Shown here: positions 6,264 to 12,523 of the stretch, piece by piece
Layout of the letters: every line of letters starts with the position of its first letter
Position numbering within the stretch: the stretch's first letter is position 1
Assembly (NCBI GenBank): GCA_900318545.1
Contig: ONLC01000021.1
Span: 1 to 13,912, forward strand
DNA: 13,912 bases
Source of the DNA: an uncultured Eubacteriales bacterium
GTDB lineage: Bacteria > Bacillota > Clostridia > Oscillospirales > Ruminococcaceae
Direction of reading: 5' to 3'
Notes under the pieces: model-generated
Database searches by the model: none
What the model was told of the DNA's origin: nothing
Seen by the model: the letters and a program-made list of their open reading frames with translations, nothing else
Translations under genes and position numbers: made by a program

Positions 6264-7426
6264 TGATCTCAGAGATCAGACAGGAGCTTACAGGACACAT
6301 AATGCCGTTCTGGGATAAGCTCAGAGATGACGAAAACGGCGGATTTTACGGCTATGTAGGGTTCGACCTGAATGTTGACAAAAAAGCCGACAAGGGAGTT
6401 ATCCTTCATTCAAGGATACTGTGGTTTTATTCAAAGGCCTATGCTGTGCTTGGTGATGAGCACTGTCTGGAGAACGCTCTCCATGCCTATGAGTACATCA
6501 AAGACCACTGCGTAGACTTTAACAAGGGCGGAGTTTACTGGATGACCACCTATGACGGCAAGCCCTCCGATACGCAGAAGCACACCTACAATATCGCCTT
6601 TGCTATATATGCACTTTCCTGCCTTTATAATTCGGCAGGAAGGAAAGATGCTCTCGAGCTTGCCTATAAGCTTTATGACGATGTTGAAAAGCTTGCCCTC
6701 AAAGACAACGGCTACGGCGAGGCCTTCGACTGCGACTGGAACGATGCCGCAAACGATGAGCTCTCCGAGAACGGTCTGCACGCTGACAGAACGATGAACA
6801 CTATCCTCCACCTGATAGAGGCTTACACCGAGCTCTACAAGGCGGAGCAGAGAGCCGATGTGGGCGAGAGACTCAGGTACCTGCTCGGGCAGATGAGCGA
6901 CATTGTATACACTCCCGAGACCAATGCTCTTAAAGTATTCTTTGACAATGACTATAAGCTTGTAGGAGATATACACTCCTACGGTCACGACATTGAAGCC
7001 ACATGGCTTATGGACCTTGCCTGCGATACCCTCGGTGATGAGGAGCTAAGAGCAAAGTTTGCCGAAATGGATCTGAAGATTTCCGAGAATATCCTGAAAA
7101 TAGCTCTTGAAGAGGGCGCTCTCAATAACGAGCGTGAGAACGAGAAGATCGACAAAAAGCGTGTTTGGTGGGTTCAGGCTGAGGCTGTGGTAGGCTTCAC
7201 AAATGCTTATCAGCACAGCGGCGACAAGAGGTTCCTTGATGCAGCACACTCCGTTTGGGAGAAAATTAAAGAGCGTGTTATCGACAAGAGAGAGGGCTCG
7301 GAGTGGTTCAGCGAGGTATCCTTTGACGGTGTTCCCGATGAGAGGAAGGAGATCGCAGGACCGTGGAAGTGCCCCTACCATAACGGCAGAATGTGTATGG
7401 AGATCATCACAAGGGGTGTTGAGTAA
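6263..7426 (+). CDS. ce: Cellobiose 2-epimerase (AGE family)
   Basis: The 387-residue cytoplasmic protein converts cellobiose to 4-O-beta-D-glucosyl-D-mannose by epimerising C2 of the reducing glucose. It has the (alpha/alpha)6-barrel pattern of the N-acylglucosamine 2-epimerase family. R51, H183, H242, E245 and H373 match, offset by one, the active-site residues I recall for the R. albus enzyme. Stretches KADKGVILHSRILWFYS, GDIHSYGHDIEATWLM and GPWKCPYHNGRMCMEIITRG appear near identical to it. The length is also similar (about 389). GGAGG at 6251-6255 and the 1-nt overlap with DUF1015 indicate coupled translation. The surface endoglucanase downstream could supply cello-oligosaccharides. Other epimerase substrates in the family cannot be excluded but are less likely. 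Confidence 0.92.
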   Translation: MISEIRQELTGHIMPFWDKLRDDENGGFYGYVGFDLNVDKKADKGVILHSRILWFYSKAYAVLGDEHCLENALHAYEYIKDHCVDFNKGGVYWMTTYDGKPSDTQKHTYNIAFAIYALSCLYNSAGRKDALELAYKLYDDVEKLALKDNGYGEAFDCDWNDAANDELSENGLHADRTMNTILHLIEAYTELYKAEQRADVGERLRYLLGQMSDIVYTPETNALKVFFDNDYKLVGDIHSYGHDIEATWLMDLACDTLGDEELRAKFAEMDLKISENILKIALEEGALNNERENEKIDKKRVWWVQAEAVVGFTNAYQHSGDKRFLDAAHSVWEKIKERVIDKREGSEWFSEVSFDGVPDERKEIAGPWKCPYHNGRMCMEIITRGVE

Positions 7427-8127
7427 TGGAGTACATCTATGAAACACACTGCCACACCAAGGAAGCAAGCGGCTGTGCCTCGGCAACGGCTGAGGAGCAG
7501 GTAAGAAAGTTCCACGAGCTTGGCTACAGCGGTATGATGATAACGGATCACTTCTTCAACGGCAACACCTGCATAGACAAAACCCAGCCGTGGGAGAAAA
7601 TGGTCGATGACTACTGCAAGGGCTATGAGAATGCCAAAAAGGTCGGGGACGAGCTTGGTATGACGATTATGTTCGGGATAGAGTATACCTATCACGGAAC
7701 TGATTTTCTGATCTACGGATTAGACAAGGACTGGATAAAGGCTCACCCCGAAATGATGGATATGAAGGTACCCGAGCTTTCAAAGCTTGTGAGAGGAGAC
7801 GGCGGTCTTTTCGTTCATGCTCACCCGTTCCGTGAGGTATACTACATCGACACTATAAGGCTCTTCCCAAGAGATGTTGATGCAGTTGAGGTCTACAACG
7901 CAGGCAACCTTGAGGACGAAATGAATGACAGGGCAAACTGGTATGCCGAAAGCTTCGGCCTGCCAAAGACCTCGGGTTCAGATGCCCACCACCTGTTTCA
8001 GGATAAGTTCGGAGGTGTCATCACCGAAAAGCCTCTGACCTGCATACAGGACTATATTGATCTGGTAAAAGCGGACAGCCTGAAAGGAATACTCTGGGCT
8101 TACCGTAAAGAAGATAAAAAAGACTGA
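7426..8127 (+). CDS. PHP-domain metal-dependent hydrolase
   Basis: The protein has 233 residues and no signal peptide. PHP metal-binding motifs appear in order: THCHT (H8, H10), TDHF (D41, H42), GIEYTY (E86), HAHPFR (H131, H133) and SGSDAHH (D186, H188). Together they can form the usual trinuclear metal site. The family includes histidinol phosphatase, nucleotide phosphatases and polymerase PHP domains; this stand-alone form is most likely a phosphoesterase of unknown substrate. It overlaps the epimerase stop by 1 nt (TAATG), with AAGGGG at 7411-7416 as ribosome binding site, so it is probably made together with the epimerase. A phosphosugar substrate is a reasonable guess but is not shown by sequence. 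Confidence 0.85.
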   Translation: MEYIYETHCHTKEASGCASATAEEQVRKFHELGYSGMMITDHFFNGNTCIDKTQPWEKMVDDYCKGYENAKKVGDELGMTIMFGIEYTYHGTDFLIYGLDKDWIKAHPEMMDMKVPELSKLVRGDGGLFVHAHPFREVYYIDTIRLFPRDVDAVEVYNAGNLEDEMNDRANWYAESFGLPKTSGSDAHHLFQDKFGGVITEKPLTCIQDYIDLVKADSLKGILWAYRKEDKKD

Positions 8128-8140
8128 AAGGAGAATATCA

Positions 8141-9361
8141 ATGTTTATTAAAAGAATAGCAGCTATATCCGCTGCGGCTGTAATGTGTCTTGCTATGGGC
8201 TCCTGCGGCGATGACAGCAGCTCCTCGTCTGCTGACTCAAAGACAGAGAGCAAGGCAGTATCAGGCTCGCAGGCAGACAGCGGAGACAACTCAGACACAG
8301 AGGGACTTTACGTGAGCAAGTACGACACACAGCAGGAAATGAGCGATGAGTCCGCATGGGATCTCGTTGCTAAGATGAGGGTAGGCTGGAACCTCGGAAA
8401 CACCTTCGATGCTACAGGCGGTGACGGCACGATAGCTGCCGAAACCTCATGGGGAAACCCCAAGACCACCAAAGAGATGATAGACTTAGTCAGCCAGTCG
8501 GGCTTCAATGTTCTCAGACTGCCTGTAAGCTGGGGCACTCATATGGACGAGAACTACAATGTAGACCCCGCATGGATGGCAAGAGTTCACGAGGTAGTTG
8601 ACTATGCGATAGATAACGATATGTTCGTTATACTGAACACCCACCATGAGGAGTGGTACTTCCCGACCAACGAGGATAAGGATCAGGATATAGAACAGCT
8701 CACAGCACTCTGGAAGCAGATCGCAGAGGAGTTCAAGAACTACGATGAAAGGCTTATCTTCGAGGGTGTGAACGAGCCACGTCTAAGAGGCACAAGCAAG
8801 GAATGGACAGGCGGCGACAGCGAGTCCCGTGAGGTTGTAAACGCTTATGCAAAGGCATTCTATGACACTGTAAGGGCAAGCGGCGGAAACAACGACAAGC
8901 GTTCACTGATGATAACAGGCTATGCAGCTTCGTCATCAAAGAACTGCTTACAGCAGATAGTTCTCCCGAACTATGATGACGATCACCTGATAGTTTCTGT
9001 TCATGCTTATCTGCCTTACTCCTTTGCACTTGACACAAAGGGTACAGACCAGTTTGATGCAGCTAAAGACGCAGCCTCTATTGACACACTGTTCACAGAC
9101 CTTGACGAGATCTTCCTCAGCCAGCATATCCCTGTTATCGTGGGCGAGTTTGGCTGCATGAACAAGATGAACGATGAAGAGAGAGTCGAGTGTGTGACAT
9201 ACTATCTCAGCGTAGCTGAGCAGTACGGTGTTCCCTGTATCTGGTGGGATAACGGAGCCTTTGTAGGTGACGGAGAGAACTTTGGTCTGCTTGACCGTGA
9301 GCTTATCCCCGAGTGGAAATTCCAGAGCATAATCGACGCTATCATGGCAACAGCTAAGTAA
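8141..9361 (+). CDS. GH5 endoglucanase, probable lipoprotein (GH5_4-like)
   Basis: The 406-residue protein has a signal sequence ending in AMGSC; C22 is the likely lipidated Cys, though Met at -3 is not ideal for a lipobox. A Ser/Asp-rich linker (about 24-54) leads to one GH5 barrel: GWNLGNTFD (82-90), RLPVSWG (126-132), THHEEW (167-172), GVNEPR (209-214; acid/base E212), VSVHAYLP (285-292), VGEFG (334-338; nucleophile E336) and IWWDNG (367-372). It should hydrolyse beta-1,4-glucan or related glucans. No dockerin or carbohydrate-binding module is present, so it would act as a cell-surface enzyme on soluble chains. AAGGAG at 8128-8133 gives a 7-nt spacing. It is the last gene before a terminator. 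Confidence 0.9.
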   Translation: MFIKRIAAISAAAVMCLAMGSCGDDSSSSSADSKTESKAVSGSQADSGDNSDTEGLYVSKYDTQQEMSDESAWDLVAKMRVGWNLGNTFDATGGDGTIAAETSWGNPKTTKEMIDLVSQSGFNVLRLPVSWGTHMDENYNVDPAWMARVHEVVDYAIDNDMFVILNTHHEEWYFPTNEDKDQDIEQLTALWKQIAEEFKNYDERLIFEGVNEPRLRGTSKEWTGGDSESREVVNAYAKAFYDTVRASGGNNDKRSLMITGYAASSSKNCLQQIVLPNYDDDHLIVSVHAYLPYSFALDTKGTDQFDAAKDAASIDTLFTDLDEIFLSQHIPVIVGEFGCMNKMNDEERVECVTYYLSVAEQYGVPCIWWDNGAFVGDGENFGLLDRELIPEWKFQSIIDAIMATAK

Positions 9362-9382
9362 TACAGAGCTATAATAGTACAC

Positions 9383-9413
9383 AAGCCCGCTTCATTTCGG
9401 AGTGGGCTTTTTT
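9383..9413 (+). terminator. Rho-independent terminator after the GH5 gene
   Basis: An 11-bp stem with two G-U wobbles (9383-9393 with 9399-9409) and an ATTTC loop is followed by a six-T run (9408-9413). It ends the DUF1015-epimerase-PHP-GH5 operon 22 nt after the stop codon. Confidence 0.85.
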
Positions 9414-9428
9414 GCCGCATCTCACATC

Positions 9429-9468
9429 AAAAAATCGGGCAGGCACCTCTTGTGTGAAGTGTCTGCCC
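9429..9468 (-). terminator. Rho-independent terminator of the DUF3793-flavodoxin unit
   Basis: Read on the minus strand, a 13-bp stem (9456-9468 with 9437-9449, one mismatch, one wobble) is followed by GA and six T (9434-9429). It lies 28 nt beyond the flavodoxin stop and converges with the plus-strand terminator next to it, insulating the two operons. Confidence 0.8.
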
Positions 9469-9496
9469 ATTATAATTTATGAAAGGATATTAGTAA

Positions 9497-9898
9497 TTAC
9501 TTTATCTTTTCACCAAGCGCCTTGCACTTTGCTATTGCCTCATCATCAGGTGTGAGGTTGCAGATAAGTCCCTCGTCAACAAGCTCTCCGCCTGCTGCCT
9601 TTACTCTGTCAGCCCAGAGCCTCATCCACTCGCCGTCACCCCAGTCATAAGAGCCGAAAAGTGCTACCTTCTTGCCTGCAAGCTTACTCTCGTTAGCTGC
9701 GAAGAAAGGCTCTACCTCGCTGTCCTCAAGCTCCTCTGCTCCCATTGCAGGGCATCCGAATGCTACTGCGTCAAGTGCTGCAAGATCTCCGTCAAACTCC
9801 GAGAATGTTACAGCCTTTACACCTGCACCCTCTGCCACTGCCTGAGCCATTGCCTCAGTGTTGCCTGTTGCACTCCAATAGATTACTGCATTTGCCAT
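9497..9898 (-). CDS. Flavodoxin (short chain)
   Basis: This 133-residue FMN electron carrier has the phosphate loop SATGNT (residues 9-14), the first isoalloxazine loop GCPAMGAEELEDS (48-60) and the second loop GSYDWGDGEW (82-91). The length matches short-chain clostridial flavodoxins. AGGAGG (9906-9911) overlaps the DUF3793 stop codon, leaving 7 nt to the ATG, so both genes are probably translated from one mRNA. Flavodoxins commonly replace ferredoxin when iron is short, which fits the operator-like palindrome ahead of the unit at 10503-10520. No iron-sulfur motif is present. Confidence 0.95.
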   Translation of the reverse strand: MANAVIYWSATGNTEAMAQAVAEGAGVKAVTFSEFDGDLAALDAVAFGCPAMGAEELEDSEVEPFFAANESKLAGKKVALFGSYDWGDGEWMRLWADRVKAAGGELVDEGLICNLTPDDEAIAKCKALGEKIK

Positions 9899-9909
9899 GA
9901 AAAAACCTC

Positions 9910-10482
9910 CTAAGAAATTCTGAGTGCCTGATATATGTCCAGACCCTCATTTAATTTATTGCACAGATAAGCTCTGCACTTTTCATACTTACGAAAGCTG
10001 CGTTTCGCTCCCTCAACATCATTGTAGACCTTCCACGGTCCGCAAAGAAGAAAGTTCTCGCCTTTGTTTCTGATAAAGCCTATCACGTCATCAGTCGGAT
10101 AGCCGAGGAAAATCCCTATCTCGTGTGGAAAATCAGCACTTTCACGCACCCTCTCCGACAGCCTGTTCAGAGCTTCATCAAGGCTCATTGTATCTCTGTA
10201 GCCATAGGCTCTCAGCACCCTTGCAGCACGCCTCTCCGAAATATGCTCTCTAAGCTGCCTTTCATTATACACAAGCACAAGCCGCCTTCCCTTGCATCGG
10301 CAGAGGACTCTGATCTTCAGTCCCTTTGCGGCAGCTTTCAGATTAAAGTCCATGATATTCTCATCTACTCCGCTGTCGCTGTCAAACAGTGACATAAGTG
10401 CTGCACACTTTACCCCCATCAGGCACGGTGCCGAGTGAAACGCAAGCTTTTTCTGAAAACAAAGACATTCCTTCTGTGACAT
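9910..10482 (-). CDS. DUF3793-family protein
   Basis: The 190-residue soluble protein is recognised by KKLAFHSAPCLMGVK (11-25), RRLVLVYN (66-73), FPHEIGIFLGYPTDDVIGFI (118-137) and LCGPWKVY (146-153), followed by a basic, Tyr/Cys-containing C-terminus. Seven cysteines (7, 20, 26, 61, 63, 147, 169) plus C174 could bind a metal or cofactor, but no standard site is evident. The family has no assigned reaction. It frequently accompanies flavodoxin and iron-transport genes in Clostridia, as I recall, and here it precedes flavodoxin by 11 nt. GGAGG six nt before the ATG supports the start. A redox or iron-homeostasis role is inferred from context only. Confidence 0.85.
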   Translation of the reverse strand: MSQKECLCFQKKLAFHSAPCLMGVKCAALMSLFDSDSGVDENIMDFNLKAAAKGLKIRVLCRCKGRRLVLVYNERQLREHISERRAARVLRAYGYRDTMSLDEALNRLSERVRESADFPHEIGIFLGYPTDDVIGFIRNKGENFLLCGPWKVYNDVEGAKRSFRKYEKCRAYLCNKLNEGLDIYQALRIS

Positions 10483-10502
10483 TGTTTGCCTCCAAAATAC
10501 AT

Positions 10503-10520
10503 AGTTAGCATTCTCTAACT
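10503..10520 (-). promoter_or_regulatory. Operator-like palindrome ahead of DUF3793-flavodoxin
   Basis: AGTTAG-N6-CTAACT, a perfect 6+6 inverted repeat, lies between DUF2325 and DUF3793. It shares the core GTTAG-N6-CTAAC with the site at 10854-10871. It would cover about +5 to +22 of the promoter at 10532-10559. The core resembles DtxR/IdeR-type metal-regulator boxes, but the regulator is not identified. Confidence 0.65.
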
Positions 10521-10531
10521 GCTGATCAAAA

Positions 10532-10559
10532 AATATACATCATGCACAGTATTCATCAA
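10532..10559 (-). promoter_or_regulatory. Candidate promoter for DUF3793-flavodoxin
   Basis: On the minus strand, TTGATG (10559-10554) and TATATT (10537-10532) are separated by 16 nt. The -35 lies in the last codons of DUF2325. The -10 hexamer is the same as in the DUF2325 promoter, and the operator-like palindrome follows at a similar distance, which supports the call. Confidence 0.45.
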
Positions 10560-10821
10560 GAATTGTTTTGAGAGCACTCACGCTTGCCGAATGTATTCTG
10601 GCAATCGGAATATCGAGCTTTGATGACTTTGACACCACTCCTGCGAGCATTTTATGCGAACAGGTATTGGTGAAAACTACCATAAGATCGGGGCTTCCGA
10701 GCTTTCTTTCAAAATCGGCAGGCATCTGAGTGAAAACCTTCGCCTTACAGTTATAGGACTTGCAGATGTCCTTATACCTTGTAGCCATGCGGTCATTACC
10801 GCCTACAACAACGATACTCAT
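10540..10821 (-). CDS. DUF2325-family protein
   Basis: The 93-residue protein has a Rossmann-like start, SIVVVGGNDRM, then CKAKVFTQMP (25-34), SPDLMVVFTNTCSHKM (43-58) and IPIARIHSASVSALKTIL (71-88). This is the full DUF2325 pattern. The family is uncharacterised; its small fold could bind a nucleotide or metal. The start is 10821 and not the upstream in-frame Met at 10908: AAAGGAG (10836-10830) lies 8 nt before ATG 10821, and the promoter and operator occupy the intervening bases. It shares the GTTAG-N6-CTAAC control site with the next unit and may be co-transcribed with it, as no terminator lies between. Confidence 0.88.
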   Translation of the reverse strand: MSIVVVGGNDRMATRYKDICKSYNCKAKVFTQMPADFERKLGSPDLMVVFTNTCSHKMLAGVVSKSSKLDIPIARIHSASVSALKTILDEYCA

Positions 10822-10829
10822 ATTATCGT

Positions 10830-10836
10830 CTCCTTT
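10830..10836 (-). promoter_or_regulatory. Ribosome binding site fixing the DUF2325 start
   Basis: AAAGGAG on the minus strand, 8 nt before ATG 10821, decides the start against the longer open frame that begins at 10908. Confidence 0.8.
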
Positions 10837-10853
10837 AGTAAAATTCGTGGTGC

Positions 10854-10871
10854 GGTTAGTACTAGCTAACC
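10854..10871 (-). promoter_or_regulatory. Operator-like palindrome at the DUF2325 promoter
   Basis: GGTTAG-N6-CTAACC is a perfect 6+6 inverted repeat. Its core is shared with 10503-10520. It begins 8 nt after the -10 hexamer, so a bound protein would cover the transcription start and block initiation. An overlapping CGTGG/CCACG pairing (10846-10850 with 10870-10874) could also form in RNA. Confidence 0.7.
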
Positions 10872-10879
10872 ACGATATA

Positions 10880-10908
10880 AATATAACACACTTTTCCGAT
10901 TTTGTCAA
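10880..10908 (-). promoter_or_regulatory. Strong sigma-A-type promoter for DUF2325
   Basis: On the minus strand, consensus TTGACA (10908-10903), a 17-nt spacer and TATATT (10885-10880) form a near-ideal housekeeping promoter. Transcription should start near 10873, right at the operator-like palindrome. A strong promoter with an operator at the start site suggests tight repression that is lifted under a specific condition. Confidence 0.85.
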
Positions 10909-10918
10909 GCATATTTTT

Positions 10919-10934
10919 TCAGAGAATTCTCTGA
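10919..10934. promoter_or_regulatory. Perfect 16-bp palindrome upstream of the DUF2325 promoter
   Basis: TCAGAGAATTCTCTGA is a perfect palindrome ending 10 nt upstream of the -35 and centred near -53 from the predicted start, with an A-rich tract between. It could be an activator site. It differs from the GTTAG-type operator, and only one copy was found in the window. Confidence 0.35.
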
Positions 10935-10942
10935 TTCAAGCG

Positions 10943-10982
10943 CATAAATAATAAGGCTCTGACGAATAAACATCAGAGCCTT
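10943..10982 (-). terminator. Terminator of the M23 peptidase genes
   Basis: A perfect 10-bp stem (10973-10982 with 10953-10962) and 10-nt loop lie 4 nt beyond the stop of the M23 gene on the minus strand. They are followed by ATTATTTATG. The tail is T-rich but interrupted by A, so efficiency may be moderate. Confidence 0.7.
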
Positions 10983-10986
10983 TATA

Positions 10987-12474
10987 TCAGCGTACATTTA
11001 CATAGTAAGCAGGATTGAGCACATAGCCGTTGTAGCGTATTTCAAGGTGCAGGTGATCGCCTGTGGAATGACCTGTCGAGCCCATTCTGCCGATTATATC
11101 TCCCGACTTCACTCTGTCGCCAACCGTTACATCAAGTGCGGAAAGGTGTCCGTACAGGGTAATAAAGCCGTTTCCGTGGTCTATGATAATGAAGTTTCCG
11201 TAGCCGCCTCCGCAGCCGCAGGACTCGCTCTTTCCGTAGTCATGGGTGCAGGTGGTGTTCGTCCTGATAACCACACCGCTCTCGCAGGCGTGGACAGGGT
11301 CTCCGTGATTGCCCATGATATCGAGTCCGTTATGGTATGAGCCCCACCTCGGGCCAACGCCGTAGGTGATGTTGTAATTGCCCGGCAGCGGCCACTCAAA
11401 GTAATAGTCGGGCTCGTACTCGTCTATGCTCTCCTTGTTCCTGATTTTCTCACGGTACTGCTTATGCAGCTCATCGAGCACATCATTAGCAAGCATCATT
11501 GATGCAAGTATCTCATTATCTCTTGCAGTTCCGCCCGTGCCTGTTGATTTGAGCACATCTCCGAGGGAGCCCTCAAACGACAATCTCTCGTTATCGTAGG
11601 CATCGTTCTGCTTCTGGAGCTGCTTTGTCTCAGCTTCAAGCTGAGCCTGAGCCTTCTTGCTTGAAGCGTAAAGGTCGGTCAGCTCCTGTCTCTGCTTGTT
11701 ATACTGCTCCTCCTGAGTTTCGTACTCCTTCTTCTGAGAGTCAAGCTCCTCTTCAAGAGCCTCGTACTCCTCCTTCATCTTCACGAGCTTATCTATCATG
11801 CTGTCGTCATGCTTAGCGACACGCTTTATAAGCTCCAGCCTCATAAGCACATCATAGAAGTCATCAGCCTGCAGCACCATATCGGTGTAGCTGTCCGAGC
11901 CTGCTATATACATAGCTCTCAGCCTTTTCTTGAAGTCAGCGATAGAGCTTGTGATCTCCTCCTGCTTGTTTTCGAGATCACGCTCATTTGTAGCGATCTT
12001 CATTTCGAGCATAGTCATATAGGTGTTGAGCACATCAAGCTCATCATTGACTGCCTCGATCTTATCCATTATAAGCTTCTGCTTTTCTTCCTCTTTTTTG
12101 ATGTCCTCATTAGCAGCATCGAGCTTTTCATTTATCTCCTTCTGCTTTTCGGATATCTTCTGAAGCTGCTCTGCATATATAGCGAGGTCAGCACCGTAAG
12201 CGGCGCTTTCATCGTCCTCGGCTATGCTGTCGTCACTCTGCTCTCCGTCGGTGGTCTGCTCGCCGTTTTCATCGGTCTGCTGAGTGCCGTCGGCAGTTGT
12301 GCCCTCGTCGTAGAGGGTATAGTTATCGGGGTTCAGCTCATAGTCAGTCTGAGCGTCATATACCTCCTCAGCACCTGCATTTTCAAACGATGCCGAGCCC
12401 GAAGCTATCCCCAGCGAGATCGCTGCAGCACAGATAAAAGATAGAAATTTCTTAAAGCTTGTAAGCCTGTTCAT
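10987..12474 (-). CDS. Secreted coiled-coil M23 (LytM) peptidoglycan endopeptidase
   Basis: The 495-residue protein has an N-terminal signal sequence (about 1-35), an acidic Thr/Asp/Glu/Gln linker (36-92), and long coiled coils (about 95-300) interrupted by a conserved RLRAMYIAGSDSYTDMV segment (184-200) and DDFYDVLMRLELIKR (204-218). The C-terminal M23 domain has zinc ligands H381 and D385 (HNGLD) and H476 in HLH (474-476), plus H443 in YGH. An insertion with C409, H411, C419 and C421 lies before GGGYGN. M23 enzymes cut peptide crosslinks in peptidoglycan; the coiled coil recalls EnvC/PcsB-type division or wall-turnover factors. AAAGGAG lies 11 nt before the ATG. It follows its paralogue after a 49-nt gap without a terminator. 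Confidence 0.92.
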   Translation of the reverse strand: MNRLTSFKKFLSFICAAAISLGIASGSASFENAGAEEVYDAQTDYELNPDNYTLYDEGTTADGTQQTDENGEQTTDGEQSDDSIAEDDESAAYGADLAIYAEQLQKISEKQKEINEKLDAANEDIKKEEEKQKLIMDKIEAVNDELDVLNTYMTMLEMKIATNERDLENKQEEITSSIADFKKRLRAMYIAGSDSYTDMVLQADDFYDVLMRLELIKRVAKHDDSMIDKLVKMKEEYEALEEELDSQKKEYETQEEQYNKQRQELTDLYASSKKAQAQLEAETKQLQKQNDAYDNERLSFEGSLGDVLKSTGTGGTARDNEILASMMLANDVLDELHKQYREKIRNKESIDEYEPDYYFEWPLPGNYNITYGVGPRWGSYHNGLDIMGNHGDPVHACESGVVIRTNTTCTHDYGKSESCGCGGGYGNFIIIDHGNGFITLYGHLSALDVTVGDRVKSGDIIGRMGSTGHSTGDHLHLEIRYNGYVLNPAYYVNVR

Positions 12475-12523
12475 AAAAGCACTTACTCCTTTGGGTATTT
12501 GCGGAAGCGTGCAGTATCCTCGA

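Noticed and set aside
9370..9375. TATAAT as a promoter after the GH5 gene
   Set aside because: It points into a terminator 8 nt downstream and no plus-strand gene follows; it is most likely chance in AT-rich sequence.
10822..10908. Longer N-terminus for DUF2325 from 10908
   Set aside because: The span contains a near-consensus promoter, the operator palindrome and the AAAGGAG for ATG 10821.
11809..12444. 211-residue open frame on the plus strand
   Set aside because: It is antisense to the coiled coil of the other M23 gene, with the same cause and no supporting signals.
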